Positions 49,764 to 61,400 of a stretch of 64,000 nucleotides of DNA are shown here, piece after piece. The translations under genes and the position numbers were made by a program. Under the pieces are notes generated by a model. That model was not told the DNA's origin. It saw only the letters and a program-made list of their open reading frames with translations, and did not search any database. The DNA is from Blumeriella jaapii (Eukaryota > Ascomycota > Leotiomycetes > Helotiales > Drepanopezizaceae): the NCBI GenBank assembly GCA_009599575.1, contig VWND01000014.1:248001-312000 (forward strand). The letters are read 5' to 3'. Numbering within the stretch: position 1 is the first letter of the stretch; each line of letters begins with the position of its first letter.

Positions 49764-52700
49764 AATTATATTTCGTCGTATAAAAGCCGCTGTTTTCACC
49801 ATTTTAGTTTCTTAACCCGAAGTAGAAGTGTTTTTAGCTTTTTTATACGAAATCAATTAACAATTATAAAAGCTCGGCGCCGTAGCAAATAAAAATCTTA
49901 AACCATCATCTAAAATCGATTAATTATATAAAAACGAGCTTTTTCAAACTAAACGACAACGCTTATCCGCCGACCTTTATCTCGCCGGAGCTTTTTTAGA
50001 AAATATTCGTTTAGCTTTTTAAACCAAACCGCTAATCGATCTTCGAATAAAACTTTTTCGATATTACCATTATTATTTAGCCGCTTTTAATCTTATTAAG
50101 GCCGATAAACTTGCATTTTATAAAAAAAACGTTGATTATACGATAAAATTACGACTTAGGATTATTTTTTTATATAGCTTTTTGTATAATATATTAGTTA
50201 ACGAATTTTAAGTTTTGCGCAAGTTTCTCAAAAAGAATTTCGAAAAAAGCTGAATTTAGGCCAGCTTTTCTTCCGCAGCTTCATCCGTTTTATTCGCGAA
50301 AAAACCAAAAGATAAATTGCGGTTTTGCGTCGATTATAAAGTTTTTAACGCTATAATTATTAAAAACCGGTATTTTTTATTATTAATTTAAAAAACATTT
50401 TTTTAATTAAGCAAAGCGAAGTTTTATATTAAACTTAACGTTTTCGCCGCTTTTAATAAAATTCGAATAAAAAAAAGCCATAAATAACTTACCGTATTTA
50501 ATACAAAATATAGCTTATTCGAATCCTTAATTATGCTTTTCGGATTATGCAACGCTTTTGCCATTTTTTAATCTCGCATAAACGATATTTTACGATTTTA
50601 TTTAAATATTTTTTGCACAACTTATATAAACGATATTTTAGTTTATTTAAACGATCTTTAAAAATATAAAAAACACGTTAATTTTGTTTTTTAAACTTTT
50701 ACCGACGCTGATTTGCAATTAAATATAAAAAAATGCGAATTCGAAGTTTAAAAAGTCGTTTACCTAAAAATAATTATTTTTATTATTAAAATCAAAATGA
50801 ATTTTAAAAAATTAAAAATTATTACTGGTTGAAAGCTCCCTTTTAACGTCAAAAACGTACAAGCGTTTTTAGGTTTTGCAAATTTCTATCGAAGATTTAT
50901 TAAAAGCTTTTTTCGTATCGTCATCCCTTTAGTAAATTTAACAAAAAAAAATATCAAATAAAATTTTAACGACGATTATATTAAAGCTTTCGAGTTTTTT
51001 AAATCAGCTTTTATTACGGCATTTACGTTAGCCCATTTTAATTCCGATAAAAAAATATTTGTTAAAACCGACGCTTTTGACTACGTTTTTTCAGGGATTT
51101 TCTTTTAAAAAAACGATATAAGAATATTTTATCCAGTCGCTTTTATATTAAAAAAATTCGATTTAGCCGAATGCAATTACGAAATTTACGATAAAAAATT
51201 TTTTGTTATTGTACGCTGTTTCGAAAGCTGGCGAGCCGAATTACAAAAAGCTGTTTATCCGATCCGAGTATTTACAAACCACCGAAATTTAAAATATTTT
51301 ATAATAATTAAGCAATTTAATCGACGTTAAATACGATAAAGCGAGTTTTTAATTGGTTTTGACTTTATAATCACTTTCAGATCTGAAAAACAAAATAGTA
51401 AACCTAACTTTTTGACCCGACGTTTTTAAAATTTTTTTCAGAATTTTTTAAACGAAAGAATTCAGTTCCAAAACTAAGCTTTTTTCAAAAAATACTATCT
51501 AATTAAAATCTTAAACGCTTTTCCAATTTTGCTAAAACCAATACCCGAAGCAGACGACGAAAAGCTTTTACGACTTTTAAATAAATATTATTTTATTAAC
51601 AAACTATAAATTATTATTAAAAAGAAAATGCTTAAACCAAAAAGTATTTCGAAATCCAAGATTTTACAATTTTCTAAATGCATTATACGCGATAACAAAT
51701 TATATTTCCGAAACCGATTATACGTTTCTGATATATCAGATTTGAACGTTTCTATTCGTATCTAGTTTTTACAAATGGCCCACGATTTAATAAAAACAGA
51801 TTATTTCGGCAAAAACAAATTTTATAAAATTATTAATAAAAATTATTACTAGCTATTAATTTTTAAAAACTGCAAAAGATTTGTACAGAATTGCAACGGC
51901 TGTTTTCGCAATACAAATATTAATCAACGATATCAAAATTTTTTTAAATTTTTTATTTATTTCGTTACGCCGATAAAACTATATATCGGTCGATTTTATA
52001 AGCCTTTTCCTTATAAAAAAACATAAGAGTCGAAACAATCTGATTATAATAGTAGTTTGTCGTTTTACCAAAAAACGATATTATACAGTTTGCTATACTA
52101 TTATAAAAGCAACAAATCTAGCTAAATTGTTTTGTAAAAATATTTGGCGCTTATATGATTTTTTCGATTTTATAATCTTCGACCGAAGTTTTTTTTTATT
52201 TGTTTTACAATTTTGAAAAGCTATTAATCACCGTTTCGAAACTAATATTACGTTATCTACCAGCTTTTATCCCGAAACAAACGGCCAAACCGAAAACGCG
52301 AACGCATACCTGCTTTTTTACTTAAAGCAATTTATTAAATACGCTTAAAAAAACTGGGAAAATTAACTTCTTTTAACCGAATTCGCAGCTAATAACGCTG
52401 TAAACGCTTTTACCGAAATCTTCCCCTTTTACGCCAATAAAGGTTTCTATTCACGAATAAGCTTTTCTTTATTTAAACTTATTTTAGGATTTATTTCACG
52501 CATTTTACAAATAACAAATACTAAAAAAAACAATTTTGCCGATAAAATAAAAAAAATAAAACTATTTTTACGCACGAATCTGATTTTAGCGCTGGCCGAT
52601 CAAAAATACTATTCTAACCGAAACCGCTAATCAGCGTTTGCTTATCGAGTGAAAAACAACGTATTTTTTAATAAACGCAATATAATTTCCATCAGACTAA

Positions 52701-53397
52701 TTAAAAAGCTTAATAATAAGTTTTACGATTTTTATAAAATCGCCGAAGTTCTAGGTTTTTACAATTATAAATTAAAACTGCTTTTCGAGCAAAAACTATT
52801 TTATTTTGTTTTTTATATCAACCTGCTTAAATCCGTCCACGACGACTTTTTTCCAGAGCAGAAAAATCTTTTTCTACCGCCAGTTTTTATAAACGCCGAT
52901 AAAAGTTTATTATAAATTATAAATATTATTTTCGATTTCAAACGAAACCTTAATTTTTTTTTATTTTATATAATAGCGTGGCTACAGCGCAAAAAACTAG
53001 TTTTGAAAGCTATTAAAAAACGTTGTTAACGCATACAGTTTTATAGCAGAATTCGCTTTAAGATTTTTTCATAAATTTTATCCGATTAAATCAGAACTGG
53101 CTAAAATCAAAACTGCTAATAAAAAACGTACCAAAATTATAAATAACGAAAACAATACTGTATTACTAAAAAAAACTCTTATAACACGTACTACGCATAA
53201 AACGACTATAACTAATTTTTTTCCCGTCGCCAGAATATTTGTTATTTTGCTACCGAAATTAGAAAAATCTGTTTTTTTTACAAATTCAGCTGAACTTCGT
53301 ACTCGTTTACAAACGCGTTTCGCGAACGAAGCTCGATTTATAAAAGTAGATTCCGACGATAAAAAAATTAAATGAAAAAATAAAAAGAAGAACCATA
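49764..53397 (+). pseudogene. element A pol remnant
   Basis: Heavily RIP-mutated. Around 50300 a degenerate [13 protein letters not shown] motif is visible, at about 50870 a [10 protein letters not shown] motif, at about 51065 KTDAFDY (RNase H) and at about 52255-52290 FYPETNGQTEN (integrase Glu). The stretch 52649-52915 is an 88-codon frame that includes a FYINLLKSVHDD block, the equivalent of HPVFHVSLLKP in intact elements. Stops lie throughout. Confidence 0.8.
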
Positions 53398-53572
53398 TAT
53401 AAAAAAATAAAACGTTAGTTCGTTAATTACGTGGTCCGAAAGTCACGTTGTTATCACGTGATATCGGAGCCCGCATATATTGTATTTTAAATCTTACGAC
53501 ACTTTTAAATTTAGAACCCCGTAGTTAATGCAAATCATTTACGAACCTTCTGCTCGTTCGCACCCCTTGACA
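53398..53572 (+). repeat. 3' LTR of element A
   Basis: Starts TATAAAAAAATAAAACG where the 5' LTR has TGTGAGGGGATGAAACG, i.e. seven G-to-A changes in 17 bases. Ends CCCCTTGACA, followed by GTTAA. Confidence 0.92.
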
Positions 53573-53577
53573 GTTAA

Positions 53578-54722
53578 GCTCGTGATTATGGTCGTGATCG
53601 TGATTATGGTCGAGATCATGGTCATGGTCGAGGTCGTGCTCGAGGTCGGGGTCTGTTAAGGTTTGTTGATTTTCTCGCTCGCTTACTTACGTCTTTTTTT
53701 ACATGCCTTCCTCCTCCTACCTCCTACCTAACATCCTTCATAATATACACGGATTTTATTTTTTGTTCGCAACAATCATTAAATTTACTGCATTCGATTC
53801 GGGAAACTCGTTTTTTTCCGAATCTCGAGGAATCAGCTCGAAAGCTCGTCGCGTTCGCCGTGCAGCTCGCGAAATAATTCTTTTTACTTTTTTTCGGTCG
53901 TTCGACGACCACGATTACGATTACGACGAATTGTATATTCGCTTTATAAACGCAATTTCACCGTTCCAATTGAATTTGCATTTCAAAAGAAAAAAGCAGG
54001 CGAATGTTTTTAATATTCGCTTTTTTTTTTTTTTTTTTTCGCTTTAAAATACGAAGCGCGAATATTTATTATTGCAACGTCGGCTATTATTAGCCAGTTC
54101 GACGAAGCAGATCGATAATTCTAAATACGCCGTAAAGTATAGGTATAATTCGCGACCGCTGCCGACAGCGTCGTAAATCAGCAGAAAAAGCCCGAAGCGC
54201 GATAGTACGCCGAAAAGCTTGTAAAAAGCTTTATTTTCTTTTTGCAAACCCGCGCTTTTATATTTTTTTTTTTTCGCCGCTTCGCTAAGCAGCATCGATT
54301 TTTTTTTTTTTTTTTGCTAAATTAGTTATTTAGACAGATCGAGTTTTACGAAAAATCTTAAAAATTTTAATAAATTTCGAGAAATTAAAATCGACTACCG
54401 TTAAAAAGCTATAATAACAAACGCGTTCGTTTATCAGCGGAATTTTACGCGTTTTTTTAAATTCGTTTATTAAAAACCAGCTAGCAAAAATTCGATAAAA
54501 CTATCGCTTTTTGATTACGTCGGCGAAAAGCATTTTGCTAAACAAATTTAATATTTTCGTTTTTAAGCAAAAAATCGCGAAGTTTATACCGGGCCTAACG
54601 AAAAACGCGATTAAAAATCTGACGCTTACGAAAACAAGCTGAGCTTTTTATTTAATCGATTTGAAAATCAAAAACCTTTTTATTATTTAAAAAAGCGTCG
54701 AAATCTTTCGCAAAATACTCGG
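53578..54722. other. host repeat flank then unclassified RIP-decayed sequence
   Basis: 53578-53660 continues the host GGTCGTGATTATGG repeat that also flanks element A on the left. 53700-53750 is CT-rich and still looks host-like. From about 53750 the sequence is AT-rich, with T/A tracts and CGAAAGCTCG-type islands typical of RIP-treated DNA. No domain can be recognised. Confidence 0.55.
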
Positions 54723-54989
54723 TGTAACGATTTAATCAGTCGAAGGGCTGGGAAATCAGTCAACTGGTCGCCGTGTTCATATGGTATAAGAAACGAGCCT
54801 TTGGTTTTGTAACAAAAATATTTACTTAGAATCAACAATTGCAAAAAGCAGAGGTTGTTAAAAAAAAAAAGTTTTATATATATAATAGTTTTTATAATTA
54901 ATAAAAAATCCACCAGAAGACCAGAAAGCTTACAATTATACGTAGTTGCTAAAATAATACGAAAAATGGCAACAGAATGAATCGTTATA
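54723..54989 (-). repeat. 3' LTR of element D (reverse orientation)
   Basis: Begins TGTAACGATTTAATCAG and ends GAATCGTTATA on the plus strand; the complement corresponds to the B LTR with many RIP-type transitions. Confidence 0.88.
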
Positions 54990-55991
54990 TTACCTCCCCG
55001 TCCGAAAAAAGCGCGCCCTCGAGCTTTTATTTATTAATACGTTATTATCCAAGTAATCGTACGAATTTAAACCTTCGGAATACGCTTTTAGCCAGTTTAT
55101 AAGTTTTGCAAAAGGACCGGGAAGCTTTTTATACGCTAAATAAAAATCGCGCATTTTTAAAAAAGCGTATATAAAATCAAACGCGAAGTATCACGTGAGA
55201 TTTTTATTTAAGTTTATTTAAAAAACTTTGTATTAAAAAGTTTTCCGCTGTATTCGACAAGCGATTAATTTTTCGATTTCGTATTTAAGCTTATTAATTA
55301 TATTAATAAGTTTAAAAGTTAGATTAACTTGATCTGAAAGCGCGTCGTCAGCTGTTTTACGCAATCGATTAGCGTAAAAAACTGAATGTACGTTTATAAT
55401 ATTAAAAAGGTTTAATTTAAAAGCGTTGTCGAAAATTTTGGTTATAACTTTGAAAAGGCCGTTTATAGAATTGTCGAGCTTGCGGAAGGGCCGAAAGGTC
55501 GGAAATAAACGCATATCGAGCCATACGTAATCGCCAACGTTAAAATCGATCGCGCGGCGAAATCTATTCGCATTTTTTTTTATTTTATCGTGGGTTTATT
55601 AAAGGTGCGATTTGGCGAAGTTTCAGGCGTCGTAATAGCGGCGAACGTACGCACGAGCTTCGTTTGCGTTTAGCTTGTATAAAAGGTTGAGAAAAGGGGA
55701 AGTATCGAGCTTTTAGTTTTAATTGGTATAAGAAGTATAACCGTGTACAATTTCAAAAAATGAAAAACCATTTAAACTTTCGTAAAAAAAGACTATTTGA
55801 GCGAAATTTATTATTAGAAAAAATTTGTTTTAATCGTTTTAATAAAAATTCACGAAAGGTCGAAAGCGTTTTTATAAATATTAGTTGTAAATTTCGGTCT
55901 GACCATCGGTTTTAAGATGAGCGGCTGTCGAAAGCTTTAATTGCGTACCGAATATTTTGTTTAATTCAAACCAGAAAATAAATTAATATTG
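54723..55991 (-). mobile_element. element D: truncated minus-strand B-family copy, RIP-degraded
   Basis: 54723-54989 is a 267-bp LTR in reverse orientation. It is followed (reading leftward in the element) by the equivalent of the 3' end of element B: the region just inside the 3' LTR (54996-55020), the chromodomain-like part, and the integrase C-terminus (frame 55514-55233, with VHSVFYANRLRKTADDAL). Similarity continues to about 55991, the counterpart of about 48510 in B, and then stops abruptly. Only the last fifth of the element is present. Confidence 0.85.
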
Positions 55992-58900
55992 TAAAAGTAG
56001 GTAGGAAAACCAGACTGATACGGCCATATATCGGTGGGTAAAATAGTCTAGGGAATTCCTAGAAGAAACTGAAAAAAGAAAAAAAAAATAAAAGAAAGTA
56101 TAAATTAAACTGCGTGCTTATAATACTATTTAAGGAGATGCTTTGCTTTTATATTTTTTGAAAGTAATTAATAGCAGAGGGTTTCGGAGAAATCTATGCC
56201 TCGATTATAGCTAAAATTATTAATTTTTATTAATATAAAATATTACCGTTTTATATTCTGTTTTAAATAATATACGTAATCGTTTCTGATTACGATTAAA
56301 AAAAAACATAATTTTAATAAGTTTAATTTAGTTTATTTTATATAATTTAAAAACCAATTAATTAAAAACCGAATTTTTTAAGCTTATATTTTTTCGGTTT
56401 TTTAATCCGTTTTTGGTTTTTTTGCCGTTGGCTTTTGCGAAAAAATAGCGTTTCGCTTATCGTTTAAATTATTTTGTTTATTTTGCTTTTTTAAAAAATA
56501 GCTTGACGAAATGTTAATCGAAATATCGTTTAGATTTACGAACGTTTTAATAGCTTTTTCGTCGATAATATTATTAAGCGTCGCCGCGACGGATATTTTT
56601 TACGATTTTTTTTCGTAAATAGTAAATTTCAGTTTTTAAACGTGGTTCCACGCTTTGTAAAAAGCGCTGAAAAGTTTTGTATTAAAATCGTAAAAGTAAT
56701 CGATTAGTTCGTCGTAATTAAAACTAATTAACGCTTTTGTTTCGCGTAAAATTAATAAGTCGGATTACGATTGTTTACCGACGAATGCTTTTAAAAAAGC
56801 TTCGAAGCTTATGAAAAAAATTATTTTACGAAATGATTCGGAAATAATCGTTTGCAATCGAAATTATCGAAAATATTATAATTGCTTTCGCCGTAATATA
56901 AATAATATCAAATTGCTTATCGGATTATCGTTTTCGAAATAATTTTTGTATTTTTGCGCCGTATAATTATTCGAATAAATTAATATCGCGCCGTCGGTTT
57001 TTTAGGTTCTGAATTTAACGAAAACTTTTTGCTTAATCGAAAAGCTGACAAAAGTTATTTTATTTTTTATTCCGTAGCTTTCGGTTTCGTAATTCGATAA
57101 AATAGCCGAGGCTATTATTTTAAACGCGTTAAAATATAAAAAAGCTGGGTTTTTTTAAATGGTTTTAATTAATTTGGCGTCGTGGTATAATTGTAAATAA
57201 GCTTCGATTATTTCCGAATTATATGCGAATGCAAGCAGAACGTAATAATCGAAAATAGCGTCGGTAAAATTTTCGATTTTTTTTTTTTTTTAAAAATCGG
57301 CGATATCGAATTTTATAATTGTAATACGGTCGGAACCAGCGAAACTTAAAGCGATCGAAACGTTAAAATATATTACGAAGCGGTAATTTTCAAAATTCCG
57401 AATAATTAAAACAGCGAAATAAAAACCGGGATATATTTTAAAAGCTTATTAAATAAAATTATAAAATATATTAGCGAAAAAAGCTGTAAGCGTTTTTTAA
57501 GTTTTAACTAATCGGAAATAATATTTATATATAGCTATTTTTTCTTTTATAAAATGCAATAATAGCTTGTTTTTTCCGTTGTGAAATTTTACGTAATTAA
57601 CGAATTCGCAGTTTAATTCGGATAGATTCTGAAAAACATTTTCGGTCGAAAAGCCAAAAAAATCGGCTTTTAAAAATACTTATTGTTTTTATTTTTTTAC
57701 GTTTTAATCGAGCTTTATAATCGCGCTGAAAGCTTTAGAATTTGTTTTAAAATTTGCGTAGCCCAGGTAAATTTTAGCATATGTTTAAATAGTTTTCGTA
57801 ATTTTTCGTCGAAATATAAATTAATTATTAAAATTAATTTCGAATACGTCGTAATTCGAATTTCTAATAGCAGCGAATCGATTAGCGAAACCGATAACGT
57901 TAATTTTTTTTATAATTAAATCGTAGTACGCCGCGTAATAACATACGTAAAAATAGCAAAATTTGCCGTTTTTTTTAGCGTTAACGTTATTCGTAAAAAT
58001 AAAATTAAAAAATCGAAATTTTTTAGCGAAAAAAAGCTCGAGTAAAAACGAATCACCGTTTTCAAAAGTTTTTTTTATCGGTTTCGGCGTATTATATTTA
58101 CAGTTTTTCGAAAAAAGCTTGGTTTAGTTTTTGTTCGAAGCAAAAAGGAAAAAGCTGACGGATTTATTTGGCTTTTATATAAAAATGTCGAAATAAAACT
58201 TTTAAATCGTTTCGTCGTCGAAAGCGAAAGTTTTAAATAAAATAATTTGATTTTATATTTTTTATATAATTTTTTCCGCGATAATTTCGATATTTTTTTT
58301 TAGGTTTTTTCGGTCGAATCGTATAATAATCGAAATTTTAAATATTTTTATTAAAGTTTGAAATATTAGCGGTTCGACGTTTTTAAACGTAATAAGCGTT
58401 TTTAGTATTTGCGTATTTAATTTCGAAAAGTCAAATTTAAAATCGTTTGAATTTTTTTTTTTCGGAATGCCGGCGTTTTTTAAATTTGATTTTATAAAAT
58501 CGTCGCGTTTTTTATTAATTGATTTAAAATTTATAATTTGGCGTCGATTTTCGGCTGTTTTTATTCGCGATGCTTTTTTTGCTAACGACGTAAATAGTTT
58601 TTTTTTTCGAACAAAAAAAATTTCGGAAATATCGGCGCGCTTTTTTACGTTTTTTATTTTTATTTTTTTCGGAATTGTTTTTATAAATATAATAGGTTTT
58701 TTGTATTCGAATAAGCGGTTATTTATTATTACGTTTTTGATTTCGTTTTCGGATTCGTTTTCGATAATTAAAAGTAAAAATCGCCGAGTTGTTTTAATTG
58801 TTTTAAAAATATTAATTGCTACCGCGTGTATTTTTTCGAATTAAACGAAAATAATATTAGTTTTTTCGTTTTTTTCGTCGTCGTAAATTTGAAATATCGA

Positions 58901-59524
58901 AATAGCGTCGTTTTTTTTTTTCGGTATAAAAATGCCGCATTTAGCGATATTTAATTTTTTGCTTTAAAAAAAAGTTAAATTTAAGGTTTCGCAGCCGATT
59001 AAAACTTTTTTTAGCGATTGTATAGCGTCGTCGATTAATTTACAAACAGTTATAAAAAAACTTGTAAATTTGCGGATTTTTAAATTGTTAGTTTTTAGAA
59101 TTTGCGTTTTAAAAATATAAGCGTTTAATATTCAGATTTTTTTTTTCGTAAAAGTAATAGTTTCGAAAAAACGAACGAAATGCCGAAATAAAATAATACC
59201 GGTGATTTTGTTAAAAACGTATTTTTAAATATTTTTTCCTCGTTGATTTAGCAAAAAGCGTAAAATTCGGTTTGTTATTTTTTTTTTGTTATTTCGAGCT
59301 TTTTTTGCTTCGGCGAAAGCTTTTAAAGCGTTATTATAATTTAGCAGGAATTTGTCGTAATTAAAGCTTTTGCGAACGAATTTAATTTTAACAAAGTTTT
59401 CGTAATCGAATAGAAATTCGTTAACGTTTTTAATTATTATATCGAATTGTTTTATAAACGTTTTTACGAAAGCTGCTTATTAATTTGGGATAGCGGTATT
59501 ATATATTTGTTTAAATTCGGAAAG
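55992..59524. other. unclassified RIP-decayed block
   Basis: About 3.5 kb between elements D and C. The first 90 bp (55992-56080) are less AT-rich and may be host sequence or the end of another element. The rest is strongly AT-rich with stops in all frames. On the minus strand, around 56600-56800, a degraded stretch has gag-like character (RETKALISFNYDELID), which hints at a minus-strand retroelement, but I cannot assign it. The two frames of 78 and 125 codons at 57683 and 58467 look like products of composition, not genes. Confidence 0.45.
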
Positions 59525-59786
59525 TGTGACGACTCACTCGTTTGCCCCTCGCGTCACCCCAGCAACTACGTATAGTTGCAAGCTCCCTGGTCTCCTGATG
59601 GGTCTCCTATCAACTATGGAAACTATCATATATATAAAGCTCTCTCCCTTTAGCAACTTCTGCCTTCTGCAATTGTTAATTTTAAATAAATATTTTTATT
59701 ACAAAACCAAAGGCTCGTTTTATACTATATGAACACGGCGACCAGTTGACTGATTTCCCAGCCCTCCGACTGATTAGATCGTCATA
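59525..59786 (+). repeat. 5' LTR of element C
   Basis: Starts with TGTGACGACTCACTCG, the likely ancestral LTR start, and ends TCGTCATA. The TATA region is preserved (ATATATAAAG). Confidence 0.92.
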
Positions 59787-59904
59787 TTATCAATAACTTT
59801 TTTTCTACGCTAGCGACGGCGTAAACTATCTTTCTTTTCGAATTTTTTACGAGTCACACCAAAATAATCGACCGGTCGTAAAAAAACCTATTTCCGCACT
59901 TCGC

Positions 59905-61400
59905 GAAAAATAGCACTTGTTTAACGATCTTCCCCTTAGCAAAGCTTTTCAGCTCCTGCTATTACACCATAACCTCCTTTCTTTTAATCAGCGAAAAAGC
60001 AGCCTCCCCCAAAAGCTTCTTTTTCTGAAAAACAGTCCTCCCCCCGAAGAAAAAAAAACAAAGGAAAAGGCAAAGCGCTAACCATTTCGCCTGCCACCTT
60101 TTTCTTGCAGCCTAGCGCTAAAAGCATTCAATTGAAACTTTTGCAAAATCAACTGAAAAAAGCGCAAAAGCGTAAACGACAACTTTTAAAAGCTATGCGA
60201 TTGCGACAGACCTCTCAATCAGAGCGTTTAGTAAAATTTATCGAACGTGCTTCTGCTAATCGCGAATCTATTGCTTCTTCCTTTCCTCGCAACGTCTTAT
60301 TTTAATCAACAGACGCTGCAAACCAACCTCCACGCTTTTCGCGAACTCTTTTTAAATCTCCCTATAACGGCCAAAACCCTAGCGCGCCTTTTAAACGCTA
60401 TAGTTCCTATTTATTTGCTGATTTTCGATTAGCTCGCATAAAGCGCGTTCCGAACTTTGAGTTTAAGCTAGATAATAGTAAAAATTACAAAGCATGCCAC
60501 TGGAAAACTAAAATTCTCGACAACCTCGAATTTTACCACGACTATTTCGCTAGCGATCGATCCCGCAAGAATTATATATTCGATCAGACCGAAAGCGTAG
60601 CAAGGAAGTTTCTGACCCCCCGTATCTTAGACCGCTCCGACCCTACTTCTTCCGAAGAATTAATTAAAAAAATCGCCGATTTCCTGGCCGACCTTTTCGA
60701 CGTTTAAAAGGCCGAAAACGAATTTAAAATGCTTGCAATAAATACGCATAACGACTTTTGGCGCTTTTACCTGCGATTTTCCACCTTCGCAGCGAACGCT
60801 CAAATACGAACTAATAAATAGCTTCGAAACGCCCTCCGCGATAAAATACCAAAGCGTCTACGAAAAAAGCTGCATTTGGAATAAGCGCGTACAACGACTT
60901 TCAAGAATTGGCTCACCGCCGTTCGACAAAAAAAACAAAATCAATTGGCTAAACGAATTTTATACGCGAATCGCTTTTTAACCAAATCTATTATCCATCA
61001 AAATAATAAATTCTTAACCAAAGCGTATTACGAGTCAAATCGTACGTACGAAAATCGTCCTGATGCTTCACAAGCTTTTCCTCAGCCCTTTGTTTTTCCT
61101 CCTTTTTCACGCCAAAACGCCCCCTTTGGCGTTTTTTCTTTTCGATCGGACCAACGACAACGCTCGTTTTCTATTCCATATCAGAAAGTTCGAGGCCAAT
61201 CTGCACGACCTTTTACGGGCCGATCCTCGGTTCCATCCAAAAACCCTTCTAAGCTGGTAAATATAAACGAGGTCGAGCCGGCCGAAGATTCGCCCTCTAA
61301 TAATAATAATAAAAACGAAAACCCCTCTCCAAACGACTTCCAAAACGCATATAAAAAAATTAAAAGCTTTTCCGCCAGTCGAAGAAACGCCCAGGCTTAA
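59905..61400 (+). pseudogene. element C gag
   Basis: The start ATG of B (43743) is ATA here. Frames collinear with B gag include 60105-60305 and 60945-61400. TGG is kept where B has its first stop; TAA at 60882 and TAA at 61398 are at the same places as in B. Several further stops are present. Confidence 0.82.

Larger units (their letters stand above)
41176..53572 (+). mobile_element. element A: old RIP-degraded Ty3/gypsy-type LTR retrotransposon, interrupted by element B
   Basis: Both ends are 175-bp LTRs (41176-41350 and 53398-53572) that align base for base apart from transitions, and GTTAA flanks both sides (41171-41175, 53573-53577). After removing element B with one CAACC copy, about 6.0 kb remains. 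The interior is AT-rich and full of stops but keeps a plus-strand order of gag/protease-like (41.4-43.35 kb), reverse transcriptase (about 50.2-50.9), RNase H (about 51.05-51.4), integrase (about 51.7-52.5) and a C-terminal segment around 52.65-52.9. It is non-functional. It was already inserted when B arrived. Confidence 0.9.

Noticed and set aside
57683..58844. Frames of 78 and 125 codons in the AT-rich block
   Set aside because: Phe/Ile/Ser-rich translations expected from T-rich RIP-treated DNA; no domain.
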